Assembly: GCF_003034915.1 (NCBI RefSeq)
Contig: NZ_PZJX01000003.1
Location: 62,001 to 126,000, forward strand
Direction: 5' to 3'
DNA: 64,000 nucleotides
Source of the DNA: Mesorhizobium helmanticense
Lineage (GTDB): Bacteria; Pseudomonadota; Alphaproteobacteria; Rhizobiales; Rhizobiaceae
Below are positions 1 through 9,051 of this stretch, in pieces; within the stretch, counting starts at the first letter, position 1; the number at the start of each line of letters is the position of its first letter. The position numbers were made by a program, and so were the translations under genes. Under the pieces are notes generated by a model that was given only the letters and a program-made list of their open reading frames with translations, was not told where the DNA came from and did no database searches.

Positions 1-432
1 AATGTACCGGACACGCCGCTCGGCCGTTTCGAGATGCTGTCTCTGCACATGTTCCTGCTGCAGCACCGGCTGCGCGGCGAGAGCGGTGCTGCCGGAGAGG
101 TTGCGCAGGTGCTGATCGACGAGTTCTTCCTGGATGTCGAGCATTCGCTGCGGGAACTGGGCATAGGCGACGTCGGCGTGCCCAAACGCATGAAGAAACT
201 GGCAAAGATGTTCTACGGCCGCACCGCCGCCTATGACGACGCCCTGGAACGAAACGACCATGACGCGCTTGCCGCCGCCCTTGCCCGCAATATCAGGCCG
301 GATGCCGGCGCCTGGCCGCAAGCCGCGCAACTGGCCAGCTATGTGGTCGAGGCCGACAGGCATCTCGCGCAACAGCCGGCCGAATCGATCGTATCCGGCA
401 CGGTGACTTTTCCTGTGGCCAAAGCAGGCTGA
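1..432 (+). CDS. Ubiquinol-cytochrome c chaperone family protein (5' partial)
   Basis: The frame is open from the first base, so the N-terminus lies outside the window and 143 residues are visible. The Leu/Phe-rich helical start (residues 7-20) and the later VPKRMKKLAKMFYGR stretch match the C-terminal half of the Cbp3/UQCC1-like family (Ubiq_cyt_C_chap). In mitochondria these proteins assist assembly of cytochrome b into the bc1 complex; a similar membrane-associated role is inferred here. The stop is 11 bp before the DUF177 gene, so the two are probably co-transcribed, an arrangement usual in Rhizobiales. Confidence 0.85.
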   Translation, partial: NVPDTPLGRFEMLSLHMFLLQHRLRGESGAAGEVAQVLIDEFFLDVEHSLRELGIGDVGVPKRMKKLAKMFYGRTAAYDDALERNDHDALAAALARNIRPDAGAWPQAAQLASYVVEADRHLAQQPAESIVSGTVTFPVAKAG

Positions 433-443
433 AGGAGAGGAAG

Positions 444-992
444 ATGAAACATGCCGACACCCATAGCCCCGTATCCTTTGTGGCGAACGTCGCCCGCCTG
501 CCGCAAAAGGGCCTGCCGGTGGTGATCGATGCCGATGCCGGGCAGCGCGCGGCACTTGCTGGCGAACATGATCTGCTTTCGGTCGAGAACTACCGCGCCG
601 ACCTTCTGGTGACGCCGTGGAAGCGCAACGGCGTCAAGGTCAGCGGCCGCGTCGAGGCCGACATCACGCAAGCCTGCATCGTCACCCTCGAGCCGGTCGA
701 GGCCCATATCGACGAGGCGGTCGAGGCGCTGTTTCTGCCGCAAGAGTCCAAGCTCGGGCGGCAGGGTTTCGAGGGGGGCGGCGAGATCCTGCTCGACGCC
801 GAAGGGCCGGACAGTCCCGAAACTTTTTCCGGCGACACGATCGATGTCGGCGAGCTTGCCGAACAGTTCTTCGGACTGGCGATCGATCCTTACCCACGCA
901 AGCCAGGAACCTCGCTTGCGGCCTCGGACGAGACCGAGCCAGAGGAAAGTGAATTCCAGCAGAAGTTGCGCTCGCTGCTTGGAAAATCCTGA
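444..992 (+). CDS. DUF177 (YceD-like) protein
   Basis: A 182-residue protein of the YceD/DUF177 family. Visible family marks are the central CIVTLEPVEAHI segment, an acidic middle part and the conserved IDPYPRKPG motif near residue 150. In many bacteria yceD sits before rpmF (ribosomal protein L32) and plsX and is linked to 23S rRNA processing. Here plsX follows without an intervening rpmF. An AAGGAGAGGAAG ribosome site precedes the ATG. The molecular function in alphaproteobacteria is not established. Confidence 0.88.
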   Translation: MKHADTHSPVSFVANVARLPQKGLPVVIDADAGQRAALAGEHDLLSVENYRADLLVTPWKRNGVKVSGRVEADITQACIVTLEPVEAHIDEAVEALFLPQESKLGRQGFEGGGEILLDAEGPDSPETFSGDTIDVGELAEQFFGLAIDPYPRKPGTSLAASDETEPEESEFQQKLRSLLGKS

Positions 993-1122
993 AAGCGGAC
1001 CTGATATTGGAAAAGTCGGTTGTGCGGCAGCCCAAAACAGCTATTTTCGCCGAACCTTCGCGAGCCCCGAACCGTCGCAAGCGCCAGGCGCTCGCTCAAG
1101 CAAAACGTGAGATGAATACCGC

Positions 1123-2193
1123 GTGATCAGGATTTCCATCGATGCCATGGGCGGCGATCACGGACCAAGCGTGGTCATCCCGGCGCTCATGACGGTCGCG
1201 ACCCGGCGCCCGGACATTCGCTTCGTCATCTATGGTCGTGAGGAGGCGGTGCGCCCCGAGCTTGCCAAATTCCCCAAGCTGGCGCAGGTGAGCGAGTTCG
1301 TCCACTGCGAGATATCGGTCAGGATGGACGACAAGCCGAGCCAGGCGCTGCGCCATGGCCGCTGGAAGTCGTCGATGTGGAAAGCGGTCGAGGCGGTCAA
1401 GTCAGGCACGGCCGACGCCTGCATCTCCGCCGGCAACACCGGCGCCCTGATGGCGATGTCGAAATTCTGTCTGCGCACCATGGCGACGATAGACCGCCCG
1501 GCGATCGCGGCACTTTGGCCGACATTGCGCGGTGAGAGCGTGGTGCTGGACGTTGGCGCCACCATTGGCGCTGATGCCCATCAACTGATTGACTTTGCGA
1601 TTCTGGGCACCGGCATGGCGCGCTCTGTTTTCGGCATCGAACGGCCGAGCGTCGGCCTTCTCAATGTCGGTGTCGAGGAGATCAAGGGCCAGGAAGAAGT
1701 CAAGGAGGCGGGCCGCATGTTGCGCGAGGCCAACATGACCTCGATGAACTACCACGGTTTCGTCGAAGGCGACGACATCGGCAAAGGCGCAGTCGACGTG
1801 GTCGTCACCGAAGGCTTCGCCGGCAACATCGCGCTGAAGACGGCGGAGGGCACGGTAAGACAGATCGCCGGCTACCTGCGCGCCGCGATGAACCGGACGC
1901 TGATGGCCAGGATCGGCTATATCTTTGCCAAGGGCGCCTTCGATCGCCTGCGCGAAAAGATGGATGTTGGCCGCTCCAATGGCGGCGTCTTTCTGGGGCT
2001 GAACGGCATTGTGGTGAAAAGTCATGGCGGGGCTGATTCGGATGGCTTCGCGGCGGCGATCGAGCTCGGCTACGACATGGTGCGCAACAATCTGCTCGAC
2101 CGTATCGAGGCCGACCTCGACCTGTTCCATGCGCGCAATCCGCATGCCCAGACCAACAGGAAATCCGACGTCGTTGCCGACGCAAAGGAATAG
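1123..2193 (+). CDS. plsX: Phosphate acyltransferase PlsX
   Basis: A 356-residue protein that makes acyl-phosphate from acyl-ACP, the first step of phosphatidic acid synthesis by the PlsX/PlsY route; a peripheral membrane enzyme. Family marks are the N-terminal [10 protein letters not shown] motif, SAGNTGALM near residue 102, and [14 protein letters not shown] near residue 226. The start is GTG and gives the normal N-terminus of the family. It is followed after 9 bp by fabH, a widely conserved lipid-synthesis pair. A tail of about 20 residues after the conserved core is typical of rhizobial PlsX. Confidence 0.96.
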   Translation: MIRISIDAMGGDHGPSVVIPALMTVATRRPDIRFVIYGREEAVRPELAKFPKLAQVSEFVHCEISVRMDDKPSQALRHGRWKSSMWKAVEAVKSGTADACISAGNTGALMAMSKFCLRTMATIDRPAIAALWPTLRGESVVLDVGATIGADAHQLIDFAILGTGMARSVFGIERPSVGLLNVGVEEIKGQEEVKEAGRMLREANMTSMNYHGFVEGDDIGKGAVDVVVTEGFAGNIALKTAEGTVRQIAGYLRAAMNRTLMARIGYIFAKGAFDRLREKMDVGRSNGGVFLGLNGIVVKSHGGADSDGFAAAIELGYDMVRNNLLDRIEADLDLFHARNPHAQTNRKSDVVADAKE

Positions 2194-2202
2194 GAAAAAG
2201 CA

Positions 2203-3174
2203 TTGATCAGATCAGTCGTGCGCGGCATGGGCGCCGCGCTGCCCCGCCGCATCATGAAGAATGCCGATTTCGAAGGCATGGTCGAGACGTCGGACGAATG
2301 GATCGCCCAGCGCACGGGCATCCGTCAGCGCCATATCGCGGCCGATGACGAGACCACGGCTTCGCTGGGCGAGGCGGCGGCGCGCGCGGCCCTCGACGAT
2401 GCAGGCCTGACGCCAGCTGACATCGACCTGATCGTGCTGGCGACCTCGACGCCCAACAACACCTTTCCGGCCACCGCCGTCGAGATCCAGAACCGGCTCG
2501 GCATGCACCATGGCTTCGCCTTCGACCTGCAGGCGGTGTGCTCGGGCTTCGTCTATGCGGTGACGACCGCCGATCTTTATATTCGCGGTGGCCTGGCCAA
2601 GCGGGTCCTGGTGATCGGCTCGGAAACCTTCTCGCGCATCCTCGACTGGAGCGACCGCTCGACCTGCGTCCTGTTCGGCGACGGTGCCGGCGCCATGGTT
2701 CTGGAAGCAGGAGAGGGCGCGGGCAGTATCGCCGATCGCGGCGTGCTGGCGGCGAGCTTGCGCTCCGACGGGACCCACAAGGACAAGCTCTACGTCGACG
2801 GCGGACCGTCGACCACCGGAACCGTTGGCCATCTAAGGATGGAAGGCCGCGAAGTTTTCAAGCATGCCGTTGGCATGATCACCGATGTCATCGAAGCGAC
2901 GTTCTCGGCGACCGGGATCACCGCTGACGATCTCGATTGGTTCGTGCCGCATCAGGCCAATAAACGTATTATTGACGCTTCCGCCAAAAAGCTCGGGATA
3001 GAGGAGCAAAAGGTGGTGGTTACGGTCGATTTGCACGGTAACACCTCAGCGGCATCCGTGCCGCTGGCGCTCTCGGTGGCCGTTGCCGATGGCCGCATCA
3101 AGAAGGGTGATCTGGTGCTGCTCGAGGCGATGGGCGGGGGCTTCACCTGGGGAGCGGTTTTGCTCCGCTGGTAA
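2203..3174 (+). CDS. fabH: Beta-ketoacyl-ACP synthase III FabH
   Basis: Condenses acetyl-CoA with malonyl-ACP to start fatty acid synthesis. The 323-residue length is normal for the family. The Cys-His-Asn triad is visible: Cys113 in AVCSGF, His in VPHQANKRI (about residue 249) and Asn in HGNTSAAS (about residue 279). The glycine-rich MGGGFTWG motif is at the C-terminus. The start is TTG, chosen because it gives the standard N-terminus ([13 protein letters not shown]) directly after plsX. Part of the plsX-fabH-ihfA-MerR block. Confidence 0.97.
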   Translation: MIRSVVRGMGAALPRRIMKNADFEGMVETSDEWIAQRTGIRQRHIAADDETTASLGEAAARAALDDAGLTPADIDLIVLATSTPNNTFPATAVEIQNRLGMHHGFAFDLQAVCSGFVYAVTTADLYIRGGLAKRVLVIGSETFSRILDWSDRSTCVLFGDGAGAMVLEAGEGAGSIADRGVLAASLRSDGTHKDKLYVDGGPSTTGTVGHLRMEGREVFKHAVGMITDVIEATFSATGITADDLDWFVPHQANKRIIDASAKKLGIEEQKVVVTVDLHGNTSAASVPLALSVAVADGRIKKGDLVLLEAMGGGFTWGAVLLRW

Positions 3175-3278
3175 GTTCCGAACAGACAGGTTTGGGTCCT
3201 TGACCTTGACGGATCAATTACTTAGGCTCTGCCTTTGCTTGTATCGATTTATGTTTTTGAGCTGATGGGACGGTTCGC

Positions 3279-3602
3279 ATGGGGGGAAAGACACTTACGC
3301 GCGCCGACCTTGCCGAAGCCGTTTACCGCAAGGTCGGCTTGTCGCGTACCGAATCTGCGGAACTCGTCGAAGCGGTTCTGGACGAAATTTGCGACGCGAT
3401 CGTTCGCGGCGAGACGGTGAAACTGTCGTCTTTCGCGACATTCCATGTCCGCTCCAAGAACGAGCGCATCGGGCGCAATCCCAAGACCGGCGAAGAAGTG
3501 CCGATCCTGCCGCGCCGTGTGATGACCTTCAAGTCGTCCAACGTGCTGAAGAGCCGCATCCTGCGCTCCCACCAGAACAGCAGGGCCAAGGGCGGCAAGT
3601 AG
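3279..3602 (+). CDS. ihfA: Integration host factor subunit alpha
   Basis: A 107-residue member of the HU/IHF DNA-bending family. The N-terminus ([20 protein letters not shown]) and the central [17 protein letters not shown] are IHF-alpha type, and the arm carries [14 protein letters not shown] with the DNA-intercalating proline region. It pairs with IHF-beta, which is not in this window. The position between fabH and a MerR-family gene is standard in Rhizobiales and supports ihfA rather than HU; a true HU is at 53658. Confidence 0.95.
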   Translation: MGGKTLTRADLAEAVYRKVGLSRTESAELVEAVLDEICDAIVRGETVKLSSFATFHVRSKNERIGRNPKTGEEVPILPRRVMTFKSSNVLKSRILRSHQNSRAKGGK

Positions 3603-3740
3603 CGCTCTGTGCTTCAAGGCTTCAGTTGAAAACGGTCGCTCTCTTTGACGCCGGGCTTGAATGTTGTTTCATAAACCGCTGAAATAAGGCATGATTCGGT
3701 GAAACTGCCCGGATCGTCGTCCAGCGTGAGGATTTCGCCC

Positions 3741-4283
3741 ATGGACAAGAGCCCCGATGCTTTCCGCACCATCAGCGAGGTCGCCGAAGATCTCGATCTG
3801 CCGCAGCATGTGCTGCGTTTCTGGGAAACTCGTTTCAACCAGATCAAGCCGATGAAGCGTGGTGGCGGCCGCCGCTATTACCGGCCGCAGGATGTCGAAC
3901 TGATCAAGGGCATCCGCCATATGCTCTACGACCAGGGGTACACCATCAAGGGCGTGCAGAAATTGCTGCGCGAGAACGGCAACCATTTCCTGGTCGCCAT
4001 CGGCAATGGCGACATGGCGGCCGTCGAGGCGATCTCGCAGCGCCGGCAGGCCGATGCGGTGCCGCTGACGCCAGGCGCCCAGCCGCGCGGCGCGGACGAC
4101 GAGATGCTTGTCGGCCAACCCAAGGTGAAACCGAGCCGCCGCTTTTTCGGCCTGGGCAAGAGCGACGAGGAAGGCCCGGTCCAGCCCGACACGTCGAAGC
4201 TCTCGCGCGACAACCGCGCCTTGTTGCAGGAAGCACTGTTCGACCTTCTGGAATGCAAGCGCCTGCTCGATCAGGTGCGCTAA
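3741..4283 (+). CDS. MerR-family transcriptional regulator
   Basis: A 180-residue protein with an N-terminal MerR-type winged helix ([23 protein letters not shown]; residues about 9-75) followed by [17 protein letters not shown]. The C-terminal half lacks the metal-binding cysteines of MerR or CueR and ends in a short helical segment ([17 protein letters not shown]). I chose the ATG at 3741 over the upstream GTG at 3699 because the 14 extra residues are not family-like. Its targets are unknown; it follows ihfA, as in other Rhizobiales. Confidence 0.9.
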   Translation: MDKSPDAFRTISEVAEDLDLPQHVLRFWETRFNQIKPMKRGGGRRYYRPQDVELIKGIRHMLYDQGYTIKGVQKLLRENGNHFLVAIGNGDMAAVEAISQRRQADAVPLTPGAQPRGADDEMLVGQPKVKPSRRFFGLGKSDEEGPVQPDTSKLSRDNRALLQEALFDLLECKRLLDQVR

Positions 4284-4363
4284 GGGCCGGCGACAGTCTC
4301 CCAACCGGAACGGTCTTGGAGGTCATGCGTTACGAGTCCTTCTGCAAATGAAGGAACCCTGCC

Positions 4364-4666
4364 ATGGCTTCGCTTTCGAATATCTCCGACATCGACCTTG
4401 AAAAGCAGGTCACAGCGCTCTCCAGGGAACTGGCGGCGCTGAGGAAAGCGGTGTCCAGACGGGGCGGCGCTTATTACGAGGACGGGCGCGACGCCGCGTC
4501 GGACTACTATTCGCACCTTGCCGGCTATCTCGGCGACGCTCTGCCCGCGATCAGGAAGCAAGGCAGGGCGATCGAGAGGACAGCGCGCGATCATCCGGCA
4601 ACGGCAGCCGCCGTCGGCTTGGTTGTGGTCGGGCTGGTTGCCAGCCTGCTGCTCAGCCGCCGCTAG
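4364..4666 (+). CDS. Small C-tail-anchored membrane protein (ElaB/DUF883-like)
   Basis: A 100-residue protein with a helical N-terminal half (residues 5-30, DIDLEKQVTALSRELAALRK), a glycine/tyrosine-rich middle and one C-terminal membrane segment (about 77-97) closed by SRR. The AIERTARDHPATAAAVGL stretch before the membrane helix is like the end of DUF883/ElaB proteins. An AAGGAACCCTGCC ribosome site precedes the ATG. Function is unknown; a membrane or stress-linked role is only an analogy with ElaB. Confidence 0.75.
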   Translation: MASLSNISDIDLEKQVTALSRELAALRKAVSRRGGAYYEDGRDAASDYYSHLAGYLGDALPAIRKQGRAIERTARDHPATAAAVGLVVVGLVASLLLSRR

Positions 4667-4690
4667 CTCGATCGGGTCGAGCGCAAAAGA

Positions 4691-4724
4691 AAATGGCGAC
4701 CGCCCATGCCGGACGGTCGCTATT
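4691..4724. terminator. Bidirectional terminator-like hairpin
   Basis: The arms GCGACCG (4696-4702) and CGGTCGC (4714-4720) pair perfectly around an 11-base loop. The flanking AAAT and ATTT extend the stem past one mismatch. It lies between the convergent genes ending at 4666 and 4743, so it could stop transcription from both sides. Confidence 0.6.
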
Positions 4725-4742
4725 TCCGTCGGTGACAGTCGA

Positions 4743-5018
4743 TCAGCGAGCGAGCTTGATCCGGCTCTTCGGATCGACCTTCATGAGCTGGCTGCACTTG
4801 CCGTAGACGGTGCCGTTCTTGTCGGTGGCGTCGGTATAGGTGCCCTTGCAGTCCAACTGCAGCACCAGACAGGAGCCCGACCCCTTGCACACCGCGCCGC
4901 CGTCGCCGGTGGGGTGCGTGCCGGCGAAGGCCGAGTTCGGCACGGAAACCGAGCCGAAGACCGAGACGACGATGGCCGCGACGAACGAGAGGCGCTTGAA
5001 GTTCGAGATGTTGGTCAT
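4743..5018 (-). CDS. Small secreted cysteine-containing protein, unknown function
   Basis: A 91-residue protein with a signal peptide (MTNISNFKRLSFVAAIVVSVF, cleavage likely after SAFA). The mature part has four cysteines (CKGSGSCLVLQLDC and KCSQ), compatible with two disulfides. I took the ATG at 5018, preceded by AGAAGGAAA, rather than the longer start at 5093, because it puts the signal peptide at the N-terminus. I recognise no family. Confidence 0.7.
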   Translation of the reverse strand: MTNISNFKRLSFVAAIVVSVFGSVSVPNSAFAGTHPTGDGGAVCKGSGSCLVLQLDCKGTYTDATDKNGTVYGKCSQLMKVDPKSRIKLAR

Positions 5019-5327
5019 TTGAGCATTTCCTTCTCTGCATCGAGGATCGCCGTCTGGCGTCCTCTGGGTTGGGATCGCCTTCTTGGCGTCCATGCCGATT
5101 TAGTGCGGCCCAGAGAGGAAAGGTTCACGCGTCGGTTCAAAAAAAAGGCGCGGTCGATATCGAGGCGGTTTCTCGGTGTGGGATCAAGATTCCACCAGTC
5201 GGCGCGATAGGATGGCTACTCCCGACACAGGGTCCATCAGCCGTGTTTGATACGGCAAAACCCTTGGGGAAGACCGGCGTTTGTCGAAAACCCAAGGCCG
5301 GCCTTTCCCTTTGGGAAAGTCGGCTGC
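5019..5327. other. Intergenic region with an inverted repeat
   Basis: No credible gene. It holds the upstream region of the secreted gene at 4743-5018 and, at 5303-5319, a perfect CTTTCCC-TTT-GGGAAAG hairpin next to the palindrome AAGGCCGGCCTT (5294-5305). These lie just downstream of the histidine-rich gene, in the right place for its terminator, but there is no clear T tract. Confidence 0.4.
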
Positions 5328-5519
5328 TTAAGCCTTCTTCTCCACCATCTTCTTGTGGTGATGGTGACGGTGGTGGCGAATATGATGGCGGTGATGATGA
5401 TGATGGCGGTGATGCTTTGCATGCATCGGCGCCGCATCGGCGCTGCTGGCGCCGATGATCGGCATCGAGACGGCAAGTGCGACTGCGAGTCCGAGAGCGG
5501 ACAGAAGGGACTTCTTCAT
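5328..5519 (-). CDS. Histidine-rich secreted peptide
   Basis: A 63-residue protein with a signal peptide (MKKSLLSALGLAVALAVSM, cleavage near DAA at about residue 29). The mature peptide of some 34 residues is nearly half histidine, in runs spaced by Arg and Lys. Such a tail should bind Ni, Zn or Cu; a periplasmic metal buffer is inferred. A ribosome site (GGAAACG) precedes the ATG. Confidence 0.7.
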   Translation of the reverse strand: MKKSLLSALGLAVALAVSMPIIGASSADAAPMHAKHHRHHHHHRHHIRHHRHHHHKKMVEKKA

Positions 5520-5690
5520 GACAACGTTTCCTTTTTGCGCGGACCGCGTTTCAACGTCACTGATTGAAGTCGGTGACTGAGCGCCGCGGCCTGACTATCG
5601 CCCCGGAATTTTTCGGCAGTTTTTCCGGACTGTAGAATCTTGTTTCTGGATTGTGTCTGAAGGTCCCTTCACCTGTATGGAAATAACCGC

Positions 5691-6305
5691 TCACATCGGC
5701 GGGACGACACCGTTGTTTCCGACCACGACCCGGCTGGCGACCAGCGTGCCGTCGCTGCCGCGCTCGGCGGTGACGAAGACGGTCACGCCGGGCTTGAGAT
5801 CCGCAGGTGTCGCCGTGGCGATGGTCACGATTGGCGTCGATTGCGGTATGGCGATTTCTTTCTTCTGGCCATTGTCATAGGTCAGGGTCACCGTCCGGCC
5901 ATTGATTTCCGTCACGTTGGCGATGGTGCCGTTGGTCATCCGGCTATTGGGCTGAAGGTCCCATGGCCGATCGCCTTCGCCGGTCCCCTTGAGGGCTGCT
6001 GGGAAGATCACCACTTCGAGCGCTCCGCTGCCGCCATCCGCCTTCGCAACCGAAGCGATGCCGACGAAGTCGCCCTGCTTGATATCTTCGGCTGACGCCT
6101 TGGCGACACCGGATATCGTCCAGTTCGCGGGCAGCTTGATGGCGTCGGTGCTGCCTTCCCGTGTCTTCACGGTGAGCAGTGACGGTTCGAAACTGGCCAC
6201 CGTGCCGCGCACCCGCACGCTATCCGCCGCCTGAGCGGCGGCGATGTTGCTCCCTGCAAAGCCGGAAATCGCGCCGAGCACCACAACAATTGTCTTGAAG
6301 TCCAT
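5691..6305 (-). CDS. Secreted DUF5666-like protein
   Basis: A 204-residue exported protein: signal peptide MDFKTIVVVLGAISGFAGS with cleavage near AQA, then beta-rich repeats. Segments such as VRVRGTVASFEPSLLTVKTREG and TNGTIANVTEINGRTVTLTY are two copies of the small beta-barrel unit seen in DUF5666 proteins. I chose the ATG at 6305, preceded by AAGGATCGG, over the longer frame to 6344. Function is unknown. Confidence 0.72.
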   Translation of the reverse strand: MDFKTIVVVLGAISGFAGSNIAAAQAADSVRVRGTVASFEPSLLTVKTREGSTDAIKLPANWTISGVAKASAEDIKQGDFVGIASVAKADGGSGALEVVIFPAALKGTGEGDRPWDLQPNSRMTNGTIANVTEINGRTVTLTYDNGQKKEIAIPQSTPIVTIATATPADLKPGVTVFVTAERGSDGTLVASRVVVGNNGVVPPM

Positions 6306-6612
6306 GGATCCGATCCTTTCGAAAGGCTGGCCGGAAATGGCCAAATCGTTGGCAAGCCAGCGACAACTGCCTAACGAACGAGCGGCCCAAAACCGTTGAA
6401 CAATTCGGCGCTCGACCCTTCAAAACAACTTGATCGCCATGGCATTCCACATCGGCGTCGTGAGATTGGCGCCGACCAGTTTTCGGGCTGGCATCACGAT
6501 GCCGTGACGGTTTCTTTGGTGCTTGGCAAACTGTCGACAAGAGGGCATTCTCCCGCCCGTCTCAGGCAACAACATGATTTGACTAAAACTCTTTCAGCCC
6601 ACGGAGTTGCCA
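6306..6612. other. Divergent intergenic region
   Basis: Lies between the DUF5666-like gene (minus) and the XRE-type gene (plus), so it should hold both promoters. No ORF with good coding character, hairpin or clear operator was seen. Confidence 0.4.
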
Positions 6613-6894
6613 ATGTCCAATATAGCAAAACGCGATACCTTCTCCGAACTGGCGGCGACCGAGATTGCGCCCGATCACAGCGCCCTCAGAGCCATCCGGG
6701 AAACCAGGGGATACAGCCTGGAAGAGCTGTCCCTGACATGCGGCCTGTCCGTCAATGAGATCGCGGACATCGAGAGCGGCAGGGATGCCGATCCGTCGAA
6801 GCTTCGGCGCATCGCCACGGCGCTTCGGCTGCCGGAAGGTGCGCTGATCAATCCGCCCGTGCAGGCGCAACCTACGGAAAGTCGATCCGTCTGA
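6613..6894 (+). CDS. Small XRE-type helix-turn-helix regulator
   Basis: A 93-residue DNA-binding protein. The HTH_3 domain spans about residues 22-75: LRAIRETRGYSLEELSLTCG then LSVNEIADIESGRDADPSKL and LRRIATALRLPEGAL. The ATG at 6613 is preferred because CGGAG lies 6 bases upstream; a TTG two codons earlier would abut that site. No effector domain is present. It is a stand-alone regulator with unknown targets. Confidence 0.8.
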   Translation: MSNIAKRDTFSELAATEIAPDHSALRAIRETRGYSLEELSLTCGLSVNEIADIESGRDADPSKLRRIATALRLPEGALINPPVQAQPTESRSV

Positions 6895-6942
6895 TAATGG
6901 CGACGCCGGGGTCGCTTAAAACCTACCTGCAGCGCTTTTGGT

Positions 6943-6998
6943 TTTGAAGTTCTTTACGGGACTTCAAATCCAGCGCTGGACCAAATCCAGCGCTGGAC
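6943..6998. repeat. Hairpin plus tandem 17-bp palindromic repeat
   Basis: A perfect 8-bp inverted repeat TTTGAAGT/ACTTCAAA (6943-6950 and 6961-6968) overlaps two exact tandem copies of CAAATCCAGCGCTGGAC (6965-6981 and 6982-6998). Each copy contains the palindrome TCCAGCGCTGGA. It sits between convergent genes ending at 6894 and 7020, so it may act as a terminator or as a REP-like element. Confidence 0.7.
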
Positions 6999-7019
6999 AT
7001 TGGCGCGACAGACCCTGTG

Positions 7020-8786
7020 CTACCTTAACCCTGCTTTACGCAGGCCATCGATAAGTAACTCAGTATCCTCGGGGTGTTTGTGCGGGGGAACTTTGCGCCA
7101 CTGCGCGGTAGTGAAGTTCGGGTGCACCTTCAATAGCTCATGGGCATGCTTCTCCGCGTCTCGAGCGTTCCCGAGATGGGCATGGCTCGCTGCCATAAGC
7201 CGATGGCCTTCGGAACCATCCTGCATCTTTTGCAACGTCTCTATCGTTTTTTCATATTCGCCGAGCTGGAAATAGGCATCACCGAGATACCAGAGATAGG
7301 AATCCGGGTAGTAAGGGTTGAGCCGCATCGCCCGCTCTAGCAGCTTTACGGACCGCTCCGCTTGACGAACATAGACAAGGCAGTCGCCCATCTCGGCCAG
7401 CAGGTCGGCGTCATTGGGATTGAGCTGCAGAGCACGTTCGTAGGCTGCGATCGCTGGATCGTGTTCTTTCTTATAGAGGTGGGCCAAGCCCATCTCCGAA
7501 TAACCGCGTGCATCGAGATCGTCATGCTGGACGGCCAGACTCGCCAGGTTTAACGCCTCGTTCAGTGCGCCTTCCGGATCTTTGGTCCACGCGTAGCGCC
7601 ATTCGACGTTGAACGTCCGCGACAGGGCTGCGTAGCTGCGCGCATAGCGAGGATCAAGATCCCGCGCCTGCTCATAAAGCCGCCTGGCATGCCAATTGCT
7701 CTCCGGGCGGAAGCGGAAGCTGAGATCTTGCCCACGCAAGATCATGCCATAGGCATGGATATTGGGATGATTTTGCGATATCAGCCGTCGCTTCTCAGCC
7801 ATATCGATATGGACGGCAAGCCGCGACGCGGTCATCGCGGTAACGTCGTCCTGGAAAGCGAAGATGTCCTCGATGCTGCCGTCGTAACGTTCCGACCAGA
7901 TCGTATGCTCGGTCTGCGCCTCAATCAGGTCCACGGCAATCCGGAGACGGGTGCCTGCACGGCGAAGGCTTCCTGACAGGAGGTAGCGAACGCCGAGTTG
8001 ATTGGCGATCTCGCGCGGAGATCGCGTCTGTCCCATAACGGCTATTGCCGAGTGCCGCGCGATCACCATCAGGTTGCGGAACCGGCACAGATTGGAAATG
8101 AGGTCCGCCGCGACGCCTTGGCACAAATGAAAGTCCGCCGGATCGCCCGAAACGTTCTCGAGCGGCAGGACTGCCACCGAGCTCTCCGGCGCGGAACGCT
8201 CGGGCGCAGCAGCGAAGAGCAGCGGCGACGTTCTGGGCACTTCATGAGACAATTCGAAATCGACTGCGAAGACCTCAAGCTCGTCAGCAATGTTTTTCAG
8301 CTTTTGCTTGCCCAGCGACCGGAACGAACACTCCGGCTCACTGCGAACAAGTTGGCGAACGGATTCAGCGATGCATATGCCGCGTGGCGCCGCCAGCGAT
8401 TGGATCCGAGCGGCCAAATTGATGCCGTGGCCGTAGATCGCACCGTCGCTGGCAATCGTCTCGCCAATGGCAATGCCGATCCGATAGGTAATGGGCTCTT
8501 GGGCGCCTGACCACACCACCTCGTTGGACAGTTCCCGCTGCATCTCGACCGCGAAATGCAACGCCTGGGCTGCGCTGGGGAACAGAGCCACCAGGCCGTC
8601 GCCAGCCGTATCGATAACTGAACCGCCATAATCGCTGACCAGGCCGCGTATGAGATTAAGCGATCGGGTCAGGCGGACAACCGTCCCTGCCTCATCCTGA
8701 TCCATCAGGCGACTATAGCCGTGCACGTCCGCGTAGACGATCGCCGACAGCTTTCGATTAAGCATCTCGTGTAGCCTGATGGCCAT
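7020..8786 (-). CDS. Class III adenylate/guanylate cyclase with TolB-like and TPR regions
   Basis: A 588-residue protein. Residues 10-170 are a class III nucleotide cyclase domain: metal-binding Asp20 in YADVHGYS and Asp63 in AGDGLVALF, and GHGINLAARIQS (119-130) supplying the usual Asn and Arg. A TolB-N-like segment follows (SSVAVLPLENVSGDP to the IWSERYDG motif), then TPR repeats to the C-terminus (for example YKKEHDPAIAAYERALQLNP). This architecture is common and much multiplied in Mesorhizobium and Bradyrhizobium. I chose the ATG at 8786, preceded by GAGAGG, over the frame to 8879. The signal sensed is unknown. Confidence 0.9.
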   Translation of the reverse strand: MAIRLHEMLNRKLSAIVYADVHGYSRLMDQDEAGTVVRLTRSLNLIRGLVSDYGGSVIDTAGDGLVALFPSAAQALHFAVEMQRELSNEVVWSGAQEPITYRIGIAIGETIASDGAIYGHGINLAARIQSLAAPRGICIAESVRQLVRSEPECSFRSLGKQKLKNIADELEVFAVDFELSHEVPRTSPLLFAAAPERSAPESSVAVLPLENVSGDPADFHLCQGVAADLISNLCRFRNLMVIARHSAIAVMGQTRSPREIANQLGVRYLLSGSLRRAGTRLRIAVDLIEAQTEHTIWSERYDGSIEDIFAFQDDVTAMTASRLAVHIDMAEKRRLISQNHPNIHAYGMILRGQDLSFRFRPESNWHARRLYEQARDLDPRYARSYAALSRTFNVEWRYAWTKDPEGALNEALNLASLAVQHDDLDARGYSEMGLAHLYKKEHDPAIAAYERALQLNPNDADLLAEMGDCLVYVRQAERSVKLLERAMRLNPYYPDSYLWYLGDAYFQLGEYEKTIETLQKMQDGSEGHRLMAASHAHLGNARDAEKHAHELLKVHPNFTTAQWRKVPPHKHPEDTELLIDGLRKAGLR

Positions 8787-9051
8787 AAGCCCTCTCGCCC
8801 GCGTTGGCGGCAAATCGCCAAGCAGTCCAGCGTATAGCACACGAGGACAGCCGACTGCAGCCGGGAAAGAAAGGCACATTACGATCGAAAGGGAATAATT
8901 GCCGAGATCGAAAAAATTATAGTTCGCTCATGGAGCAATGCGTGCGGTCGTTCTTTACAAGCGGCTCGGCACGGCATCGTCACAAAGCGACGCCAATCCT
9001 CGGCTTGGCGGGCAAACGTCAACCCGCCTCAGGGATGTACTCCTTTTGGGG

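Noticed and set aside
6396..6758. Plus-strand ORF before the XRE gene
   Set aside because: It overlaps the start of a convincing HTH gene in another frame and has no ribosome site.
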